Shown: one piece after another, positions 1-4,855 of the stretch
Layout of the letters: every line of letters begins with the position of its first letter
Numbering within the stretch: the first letter of the stretch is position 1
Assembly (NCBI RefSeq): GCF_900764565.1
Contig: NZ_CAAFOM010000304.1
Location: 1-7,302 of the forward strand
DNA from: an uncultured Catenibacterium sp.
GTDB lineage: Bacteria; Bacillota_I; Bacilli_A; Erysipelotrichales; Coprobacillaceae
Length of the DNA stretch: 7,302 nt
Direction of reading: 5' to 3'
Program-made: the position numbers and the translations under genes
The notes under the pieces: model-generated
What the model was told of the DNA's origin: nothing
Database searches by the model: none
The model's input: the letters and a program-made list of their open reading frames with translations, nothing else

Positions 1-11
1 ACGACTTGCCT

Positions 12-40
12 ATTATAGCACCGTCTTTTTTATAAATCAA
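12..40 (-). promoter_or_regulatory. Extended -10 promoter directed out of the left edge, probably for rplS
   Basis: Right after the trmD stop the minus strand shows TTGATT (35-40), a 17-bp spacer, then a perfect TATAAT (12-17) with TGC before it as an extended -10. The start would be near base 5, so the gene served is outside the window. The conserved Firmicute order makes rplS (L19) the likely target; that is inference. Confidence 0.7.
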
Positions 41-757
41 TTACTTTTTTAATTCTTTTAGAATTTCTAATTCTTCTTCTGTAAATGCACGTTTCTCTAA
101 TAAATCAGGACGTTTGATCATTGTTTTACGTAATGATTCCTTTAAACGCCATTTACGAATATTTTCATGATGACCACTTAAGAGGACATCAGGAACTTTA
201 CTGCCTTCATATTCATAAGGTCTTGTATATTGTGGATATTCTAATAGTCCATTAGAGAATGAATCATCTTCATGACTTGCCTGTGTGATCACTCCATGAA
301 GTAAACGGATGATACTATCCATTACAACCATAGCACCAAGTTCTCCACCTGTGAGTACATAATCACCAATAGAAAGTTCTACATCTACATAATCACGAAT
401 ACGTTCATCAAAGCCTTCATAATGACCACAGATAATAACGATATGCTTCTGCTTCAAAGCTAATTCTTCAGCATAAGCCTGATGATGTGTCATACCCTGT
501 GGGCTCATTAAAATAACAAGTGAATCTTTAGTCACAACAGTCTTTAAACAGTCTAATAATGGCTTACACATAAGTACCATGCCCTGTCCACCACCATAAG
601 GTGTATCATCTACACTCTTATGACGATCTGTTGCGAATTCTCTAAAATCATGAATATTCACTTCTACATGACCACTATCGATAGCTCTTTTGATAATAGA
701 TGTTGTTAGGAATCCTTCAAACATCTCTGGGAATAATGAAAGAACATCAATCTTCAT
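41..757 (-). CDS. trmD: tRNA (guanine-N1-)-methyltransferase TrmD
   Basis: SPOUT-class methyltransferase that uses S-adenosylmethionine to make m1G37 in tRNAs reading CUN, CCN and CGG codons, which prevents +1 frameshifting; it acts as a dimer. Length is 238 residues (B. subtilis about 243). Visible motifs are DDTPYGGGQGM (50-60), MSPQG (84-88), the trefoil-knot elements GHYEGFDERI (111-120) and SIGDYVLTGGE (129-139), DDSFSNGLLEYPQYTRP (164-180) and VLLSGHH (191-197). R151 and D165 align with the catalytic Arg154/Asp169 of the E. coli enzyme. The ATG has GGAGG with 8 nt spacing, inside rimM. No terminator follows the stop. A promoter does, so the next gene, expected to be rplS, may receive both read-through and its own transcripts. 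Confidence 0.98.
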   Translation of the reverse strand: MKIDVLSLFPEMFEGFLTTSIIKRAIDSGHVEVNIHDFREFATDRHKSVDDTPYGGGQGMVLMCKPLLDCLKTVVTKDSLVILMSPQGMTHHQAYAEELALKQKHIVIICGHYEGFDERIRDYVDVELSIGDYVLTGGELGAMVVMDSIIRLLHGVITQASHEDDSFSNGLLEYPQYTRPYEYEGSKVPDVLLSGHHENIRKWRLKESLRKTMIKRPDLLEKRAFTEEELEILKELKK

Positions 758-1250
758 CTAAGAAGCCTCCAATCAATGAGACATCAATACGCTTATGTTC
801 AATATCCTTATTCTTTACAAAAGCATCAATATAAGGAATCATCACCTGTTTACCATTCACATCAACACCAATAATAGCCTGTGCCCCCTGGTATACATCA
901 GTGACCTTACCAATATAAGTGCCATTATTATAGACTTCACAATCTACAATATCAGAAATATAATGCATACCTTCAGGTAATAAAGAAGTATCTTTAGGTG
1001 CATAACAAATACACCCCTTATACTTTTCTACTTCATTAATATCTGTAAAACCTTTAAAGGCAATCATATCAAAACCTTTATGGATATAATGCTTACTGAT
1101 TTCAAAATCAAGATATTCTCTTGGTGTCTTAACTAGAATATGGCTGCCAGGAGCAAAGCGCTGTTCTCCAAAGTCAGTTGAAGAAGCAATCTTTAAATCA
1201 CCCTTGATTCCAAATGTATTAATGATTTTACCAATTTCTACAAGTTCCAT
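747..1250 (-). CDS. rimM: Ribosome maturation factor RimM
   Basis: 16S rRNA processing factor that binds S19 and helps mature the 30S head. From the chosen start the protein has 167 residues, normal for the family. The N-terminal RimM domain is about 1-85, with VEIGKIINTFGIKGDLKI matching the family start. The PRC-barrel domain is about 95-165 (YISDIVDCEVY, GKVTDVYQGAQ, MIPYIDAFV). The start is set by GGAGG (1256-1260), 5 nt before ATG 1250. A longer frame from GTG 1280 would add ten residues encoded by the terminator stem and T-run, has no family support, and is rejected. The gene overlaps trmD by 11 nt, and the trmD Shine-Dalgarno GGAGG is inside it, so both are probably made in a fixed ratio. 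Expression probably depends on read-through of the hairpin just upstream. Confidence 0.96.
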   Translation of the reverse strand: MELVEIGKIINTFGIKGDLKIASSTDFGEQRFAPGSHILVKTPREYLDFEISKHYIHKGFDMIAFKGFTDINEVEKYKGCICYAPKDTSLLPEGMHYISDIVDCEVYNNGTYIGKVTDVYQGAQAIIGVDVNGKQVMIPYIDAFVKNKDIEHKRIDVSLIGGFLDED

Positions 1251-1260
1251 TTGTACCTCC

Positions 1261-1288
1261 AAAAAAAAGGAAGTGTACACTTCCTTTT
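1261..1288 (-). terminator. Intra-operon terminator/attenuator between khpA and rimM
   Basis: A perfect 24-bp palindrome at 1265-1288 has half-site AAAAGGAAGTGT, and eight T (1268-1261, minus strand) follow the GGAAGT/ACTTCC arms. This is the form of an intrinsic terminator with about 10 bp of stem and loop GTAC. It begins at the khpA stop codon and ends one base before the rimM Shine-Dalgarno, with no room for another promoter in the gap. It therefore probably reduces rather than abolishes rimM-trmD transcription. An operator for a dimeric repressor is the less likely reading. Confidence 0.75.
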
Positions 1289-1541
1289 ATTCCTCACCAT
1301 ATGATTCAAATTTGATATCTAATCTCTTATGCATACCACGTGTACTTACAGACATAAGCTGTCTGATAGAATTAGCCATAACGCCTTTTCTACCAATTAA
1401 TTTAGAAATATCATCATGTGATGCATAAACATATAGAACAATCGCATTATCATCTAATGAAGGCATTTCTCTAACCTCTAACTTGTCACGATCATTAACA
1501 AGTTCAAGACAGATGTCCTGTAATGCCTTAACGTAATCCAT
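1287..1541 (-). CDS. khpA: KH-domain RNA-binding protein KhpA (YlqC family)
   Basis: Single KH-domain RNA-binding protein, 84 residues (family usually about 75-85). The RNA-binding loop GxxG is G50-R51-K52-G53 in ISKLIGRKGVMANSIRQL, flanked by the expected beta-strand (AIVLYVYAS) and C-terminal strand (KRLDIKFES). In streptococci and other Firmicutes KhpA pairs with KhpB/EloR (Jag) and affects cell division and small-RNA biology; its role in this organism is inferred from family membership. The location directly after rpsP is the standard one. The only Shine-Dalgarno candidate is a weak AAGG about 10 nt upstream, within rpsP, which suggests reliance on ribosomes finishing S16. The stop TAA touches the base of a terminator-like palindrome. 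The ylqD gene that follows ylqC in B. subtilis is absent. Confidence 0.95.
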   Translation of the reverse strand: MDYVKALQDICLELVNDRDKLEVREMPSLDDNAIVLYVYASHDDISKLIGRKGVMANSIRQLMSVSTRGMHKRLDIKFESYGEE

Positions 1542-1543
1542 AA

Positions 1544-1816
1544 TTATTTAGCCTTCTTAGATTCAGCAAATTCTTTGATTACGCCTTCTTTAGAAAGGAT
1601 GTTCTTAACTGTGTCAGAAGGCTGAGCACCGTTACCTAACCACTTTAAGATTTCTTCTTTCTTTAAAGAAACCTTAGCTGGGTTCTGTCTTGGATCATAA
1701 GTTCCTAACTGTTCAATGAAACGACCATCTCTTGGCATTCTTGAATCAGCTGCAACAATTCTATAAAATGGTGACTTCTTAGCACCCATTCTCTTTAATC
1801 TTAATTTAACTGCCAT
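1544..1816 (-). CDS. rpsP: 30S ribosomal protein bS16
   Basis: Small-subunit ribosomal protein S16, needed for 30S assembly, where it binds the 5' domain of 16S rRNA. Length is 90 residues, as in B. subtilis. The signature start MAVKLRLKRMGAKKSPFYRI and the core DGRFIEQLGTYDP are plain to see, with a basic C-terminus (ESKKAK). The ATG has CGGAGGA with 8 nt spacing. It is the first gene of the ribosome-maturation operon and has its own strong promoter. The khpA start follows the stop TAA after 2 nt, and the khpA Shine-Dalgarno lies inside the last rpsP codons, so the two genes are translationally linked. Nothing in the protein is unusual. Confidence 0.98.
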   Translation of the reverse strand: MAVKLRLKRMGAKKSPFYRIVAADSRMPRDGRFIEQLGTYDPRQNPAKVSLKKEEILKWLGNGAQPSDTVKNILSKEGVIKEFAESKKAK

Positions 1817-1851
1817 TGTATTTTCCTCCGATTAATTTAATTTGCTTACTT

Positions 1852-1879
1852 ATAATACCATATTCAAAAAAGGTGTCAA
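1852..1879 (-). promoter_or_regulatory. Promoter of the rpsP operon (TTGACA / extended -10 TATTAT)
   Basis: A perfect -35 TTGACA (1874-1879), a 16-bp spacer and the -10 TATTAT (1852-1857), preceded by TGG as an extended -10. The expected transcription start is near 1845, giving a leader of about 30 nt before rpsP. That leaves only room for the Shine-Dalgarno and none for a structured riboswitch. The -35 is inside the terminator stem of the kinase gene. Confidence 0.85.
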
Positions 1880-1896
1880 GTATTTTTACTTGACAC
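1866..1896 (-). terminator. Strong hairpin terminator of the two-component operon, probably bidirectional
   Basis: A perfect 10-bp inverted repeat: on the minus strand GTGTCAAGTA (1896-1887), loop AAAA, then TACTTGACAC (1882-1873), followed by C and six T. The first arm overlaps the last codons and stop (1886-1888) of the kinase. The plus strand also has TTTTATTTTTTTT after the stem. The descending arm carries the -35 of the rpsP promoter. Confidence 0.92.
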
Positions 1897-3937
1897 TTTT
1901 ATTTTTTTTGAATGTCATAATGACTTTAAAGAGATCACCATCTATTTGAATATCAAATGTACCACCCTGAGCAACGACAAAGCTTTTCGCAATCGCAAGT
2001 CCTAGACCACTTCCTGTTTCATGACGGGATTTATCTCCTCTCACAAAACGTTCCTGGATTTCTTCACTAGAGAAGTTCATTTCTACTTCACTCATATTCT
2101 TGAATATAACAGATACATGATCCTCTTCTTCATGAATATCAATATAAGCACGACTATGTGGCATGGCATACTTGCCAATATTAGTCAGTAAGTTTTCAAA
2201 GACACGATATGTCTTGTCTCCATCTAGATGAACAACAACATCCTCTACATTCTTAATAACCTGGATATCTTTAGATTCTAGTACTTCAATACATTCAGCG
2301 AGAGATTGATCAACCAATGCCTGTAATCTTAAATCAATAGGATGAAGATCAATATTACCACTTGAGGCTTTAGAGACATCAAAGAGATCCTGAATGAGAT
2401 TAGAGAGTCTATTTGTATATCTTTCTAATTGATTTAAATATTCAGCTCTTGTTGCTTCATCACTTTGCGTATTTTTTAATAGAATGACATAGTTCTTAAT
2501 ACATGTAAGAGGTGTTTTAAGGTCATGAGAGACATTGGTAATGAGTTCTGTCTTCATATTCTGTGATTTTGTTTCTTCTTTTACAGCTGCTTCAAAACCA
2601 GTTTTTAAGTTATTTAAACGATCACGCATGCTGTTGAAGATACCGAGATCATCTTCTATTTCTGTATCAAAATGACCATGAGAGAGCTGTTCTGTAAAGT
2701 CGAGCATATTCTTATAGTCATTCTTTACCTTCATTGACTGCTTTCTTATATATAAGAAAGAGATGATGACATAAACAATCGCAAAGATCGTCTTAGTTGG
2801 TGAAAGAACATACAAAACAATAACAAGCAGCGCATTGCAGATAGTAAATTTCAAGATATCCTGATTGATATTATCCTTTAAATCAAATTCAGTGACTTTA
2901 TTACCGAGTTCCTTAGTTTTTTCATAAAGGACATAGGTACATGTATTATTCTTAAAATAGTCCATTCCATTCATAAACATATACTTAACAGTAAAGCACA
3001 ACATTGAGAATAAGAAATAGAAAATAAACACGCAGAGGAAGTAAAGACCATAGCTGATAGATGTAGTATAATCAACACTATGTTTTGCAAGCACGTTTTG
3101 AAGTTCACCTGTAATAACAAGTATGCCTGTTCCAACTGATGCCCCAATAAAGGCAAAACATGTGAGTCCAATGAGAATGAGAACTGTTAATAGTTTCCAG
3201 TTCTTAATTGTACGATAGGGATTGACAGACTCTTCTACTTCTAATGAGTTCATAAGAATAAAAATAAACAGAATCAGTCCAAGAAGAGAAGCAATGCCTG
3301 CAAGTAGTGCAACATCATATTCATCCACAAAACGGCTTGTATTATTCGTTATTGGTGTAACATATACTGTACAATAATACGTTAACTCAATATTTGGTGG
3401 ATTAACAGTGATTTGATCGAGATTAACATAAACATCCTTAACCTTAAGTCTTCCATCATCCATGAGCTTATAGTTTTCATCTAATTGAAGGACTATTTCT
3501 GTTTCTTCTAGAATTCTACGTAAATTAAAATCATTGTATTTCTGATCTTTTGCGATAATACTTGTTTTCTTATATATAACAGGATAATGGGATTTCTCAT
3601 TTTTGTAATACTGTTTTGTCTTCGTATTATAAGCCTTATAGTGGAATCCATCATCATTCTGTTCCATCTCTAAAATAGCGTCAAATATTTTATTGATTGC
3701 ATCATTGGCCGCAGCCTGGCCCTTTTCATCTGTGCCATTAAAGCTTAAAGGCGAATAATCAGGGTTCGTCTTACTCTCTACTGCCATAGAAAGAAGCTGT
3801 ATTTTATATGGATCAATACCATTGATTACTTTTTTCTTATAGCTTTCCTGCTGTTTAACTGTGATATAAATCATACAGCTTGGACAGGCAAGTAATAAGA
3901 CAAGTAAACCAATAATAAATATACGTCTTTTCTTCAT
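1886..3937 (-). CDS. Multi-pass membrane sensor histidine kinase, partner of the upstream regulator
   Basis: Sensor kinase of 683 residues. TM1 is about 6-27, followed by a presumed extracytoplasmic domain at about 30-207. Further hydrophobic segments lie at about 208-230, 249-275, 294-322, 363-379 and 382-397. A HAMP-like linker follows (FTEQLSHGHFDTEIEDDLGIF region). The DHp domain has the phospho-acceptor H471 in NVSHDLKTPLT. The ATPase domain has the N box ENLLTNIGKY (581-590) and the G2 box TGSGLGLAIAKS (641-652). The usual DxGxG G1 box is replaced by FKNMS (612-616), which I recall as typical of a Firmicutes kinase clade. Three starts are possible: GTG 3946, ATG 3943 and ATG 3937. The only GGAG (3946-3949) is 8 nt from ATG 3937 and 2 nt from ATG 3943, so I chose 3937. 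The regulator stop lies inside this region, so translation is coupled. The signal sensed is unknown; the last codons form part of the terminator. Confidence 0.95.
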   Translation of the reverse strand: MKKRRIFIIGLLVLLLACPSCMIYITVKQQESYKKKVINGIDPYKIQLLSMAVESKTNPDYSPLSFNGTDEKGQAAANDAINKIFDAILEMEQNDDGFHYKAYNTKTKQYYKNEKSHYPVIYKKTSIIAKDQKYNDFNLRRILEETEIVLQLDENYKLMDDGRLKVKDVYVNLDQITVNPPNIELTYYCTVYVTPITNNTSRFVDEYDVALLAGIASLLGLILFIFILMNSLEVEESVNPYRTIKNWKLLTVLILIGLTCFAFIGASVGTGILVITGELQNVLAKHSVDYTTSISYGLYFLCVFIFYFLFSMLCFTVKYMFMNGMDYFKNNTCTYVLYEKTKELGNKVTEFDLKDNINQDILKFTICNALLVIVLYVLSPTKTIFAIVYVIISFLYIRKQSMKVKNDYKNMLDFTEQLSHGHFDTEIEDDLGIFNSMRDRLNNLKTGFEAAVKEETKSQNMKTELITNVSHDLKTPLTCIKNYVILLKNTQSDEATRAEYLNQLERYTNRLSNLIQDLFDVSKASSGNIDLHPIDLRLQALVDQSLAECIEVLESKDIQVIKNVEDVVVHLDGDKTYRVFENLLTNIGKYAMPHSRAYIDIHEEEDHVSVIFKNMSEVEMNFSSEEIQERFVRGDKSRHETGSGLGLAIAKSFVVAQGGTFDIQIDGDLFKVIMTFKKNKSVK

Positions 3938-3942
3938 TATCA

Positions 3943-4647
3943 TCACTCCATCTTTTCTATTTTATAACCTACACCCCAGACAGCCTTTAAGTATTCAGGA
4001 TGTTTAGGATTGGCTTCAATCTTTTCTCTCAGTCTTCTTACATGAACCATGATTGTTTCTGTATTAATAGCTGTTTCTTCCCAGATAGATTCATAGATTT
4101 CTTCGGCAGAATACACCTTGCCTGGATAACTCATCAATAACTCAAGAATCTGGAATTCCTTTTTAGTGAGTCTAACAGATTGTCCATTCACAAAAACTTC
4201 TTTAGTTTCCTGGTCTAATACCAAACCTCCCACAATAAGCTGATTGTTTGGCTTCTGTGTATTTCCCTTAAGATTTAAGATTTGTTCATAGCGTCTTAAA
4301 TTAGAATTAACTCTCGCAATGAGTTCCATAGGTTCAAAAGGCTTAGTGATATAATCATCTGCCCCTAGATTAAGTCCTGTAATCTTATCAATATCTTCTG
4401 TCTTAGCTGTTAAGAAGATCACAGGAATATCTGATACTTCACGGAGCTTCATTGTCATAGTGAGTCCATCCATCACAGGCATCATAATATCTACAATAGC
4501 TAAATGAATATCATTGTTTTTAAGGGCATCTAGCCCTTCTTTTCCATTCTCTGCTTCAATGACTTCATAATTCTGACTCTTTAAAAAGATCTTAACTGTT
4601 TCTCTAATACCTAACTCGTCTTCTACAAGTAATAGTGTGTGTTTCAT
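3943..4647 (-). CDS. OmpR/PhoB-family two-component response regulator
   Basis: DNA-binding response regulator, 234 residues, typical for the family. The receiver domain covers about 1-118, with the acidic pair E9/D10, phospho-acceptor D53 (IVDIMMPVMDG), T80 (FLTAK), Y99 and K102 (YITKPF). The winged-helix effector domain covers about 137-232, with the recognition helix near TETIMVHVRRLREKIE and the wing hairpin WGVGYK (224-229). All phosphotransfer residues are intact, so it should be a regular phosphorylation-controlled transcription factor. The start has GGGGAG (4656-4661) 8 nt upstream. It lies 24 nt after the small ORF and overlaps the kinase start region, so the kinase downstream is its likely partner. 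The target genes are unknown. The repeats at 4802-4828 suggest it may control its own operon. No specific symbol is justified, since VanR, VncR and many unnamed regulators look alike at this level. Confidence 0.95.
   Translation of the reverse strand: MKHTLLLVEDELGIRETVKIFLKSQNYEVIEAENGKEGLDALKNNDIHLAIVDIMMPVMDGLTMTMKLREVSDIPVIFLTAKTEDIDKITGLNLGADDYITKPFEPMELIARVNSNLRRYEQILNLKGNTQKPNNQLIVGGLVLDQETKEVFVNGQSVRLTKKEFQILELLMSYPGKVYSAEEIYESIWEETAINTETIMVHVRRLREKIEANPKHPEYLKAVWGVGYKIEKME
3946..3949 (-). promoter_or_regulatory. Ribosome binding site deciding the kinase start
   Basis: GGAG within the last regulator codons. It is 8 nt from ATG 3937, 2 nt from ATG 3943, and overlaps GTG 3946. Only the 3937 start has normal spacing, and it gives the MKKRR membrane-anchor start. 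Confidence 0.65.
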
Positions 4648-4671
4648 TAACTTAACTCCCCTTCTTCATAA

Positions 4672-4755
4672 TCAGCGAGTCAATGTACTTAAATAAGCGA
4701 TAATGCTGATCATAATTACAGGAAATAATAATGTGAACATAAATGTTTCAAACAT
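4672..4755 (-). CDS. 27-residue hydrophobic small ORF heading the two-component operon
   Basis: ATG at 4755, TGA at 4674-4672, 27 residues. It begins MFETFMFTLL, continues FPVIMISIIAYL and ends STLTR. The Shine-Dalgarno AAGGAGG (4763-4769) is a full match and sits 7 nt before the ATG, the best ribosome binding site in the window. Nearly the whole peptide is one hydrophobic segment, with a Glu at position 3 and its only Arg at the end, so it is probably a single-pass membrane peptide with the C-terminus inside. The stop is 24 nt before the regulator ATG, with no terminator between, so it should be co-transcribed with the sensor system. I do not recognise it. It could be a membrane partner of the kinase or a leader peptide. 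The PVI...IAYxS pattern loosely recalls Fst/PepA1-type toxin peptides, but no antisense RNA or separate terminator is seen. Confidence 0.68.
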   Translation of the reverse strand: MFETFMFTLLFPVIMISIIAYLSTLTR

Positions 4756-4777
4756 ATGTATCCCTCCTTCGCTTATA

Positions 4778-4832
4778 AGTATAGTGACTAAAAATAAAAA
4801 GATTCGTGATGAAATTCTTAAATAATTCTAAA
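4778..4832 (-). promoter_or_regulatory. Candidate activator-dependent promoter with 11/12-bp spaced repeats, ahead of the two-component module
   Basis: A good -10 hexamer TATACT lies at 4778-4783, just upstream of the small ORF ribosome binding site. The hexamer 17 bp upstream (CGAATC, 4801-4806) does not resemble TTGACA. In its place are three GAAT cores on the minus strand, at 4825-4828, 4814-4817 and 4802-4805. They are spaced 11 and 12 bp, and the last overlaps the -35 position. Helically phased direct repeats over a poor -35 are the usual arrangement for activation by OmpR-family regulators such as PhoB. That this regulator binds here is inference. The predicted leader before the first ORF would be very short. 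Confidence 0.4.
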
Positions 4833-4833
4833 G

Positions 4834-4855
4834 AAAAAACCTCCGAGGAGGTTTT
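4834..4855 (-). terminator. Rho-independent terminator of the ftsY-ylxM-ffh unit
   Basis: On the minus strand, AAAACCTCC (from 4855) pairs with GGAGGTTTT (to 4836) around a tiny centre. In practice this gives about 8 bp with a 4-nt loop, and a run of six T follows. The hairpin foot overlaps the ffh stop codon (4854-4856). The plus strand also has a T-rich tail after the stem, so it may work in both directions, though no plus-strand gene is present. It separates the SRP genes from the two-component module. Confidence 0.85.

Noticed and set aside
795..980. Plus-strand open frame of 61 codons
   Set aside because: It lies wholly within rimM on the opposite strand, has no Shine-Dalgarno I can see and no recognisable protein features.
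1251..1280. Ten-residue N-terminal extension of RimM from GTG 1280
   Set aside because: It is encoded by the terminator stem, the T-run and the Shine-Dalgarno. ATG 1250 has GGAGG at 5 nt and matches the family start.
1204..1428. Plus-strand open frame of 74 codons
   Set aside because: It is antisense to the rimM start, the intergenic palindrome and khpA. It would read through the terminator stem, and its residues show no domain.
1886..1960. Plus-strand promoter using the mirror-image TTGACA of the terminator (1891-1896)
   Set aside because: No good -10 lies at 16-18 bp; the nearest match (CATAAT) is about 20 bp away, and no plus-strand gene follows.
2971..3171. Minus-strand open frame of 66 codons inside the kinase gene
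   Set aside because: It is a shifted frame over membrane-segment codons. The hydrophobic look comes from the T-rich sequence.
3875..3937. Lipoprotein-like LLAC at the end of the kinase first hydrophobic segment
   Set aside because: The protein is a membrane kinase with a following outer domain and five more segments. The Cys is most simply part of TM1.
4672..4755. Type I toxin (Fst/PepA1-like) reading of the 27-residue peptide
   Set aside because: There is no convergent antisense RNA promoter, no dedicated terminator, and the peptide leads directly into the regulator gene. The resemblance rests on a few residues in a hydrophobic helix.
4648..4853. Search for an SRP RNA or riboswitch in the gap after ffh
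   Set aside because: Apart from the ffh terminator hairpin at its right end, the gap holds only the candidate promoter, the repeats and the small ORF. There is no long paired structure and no GGAA-tetraloop hairpin typical of SRP RNA.
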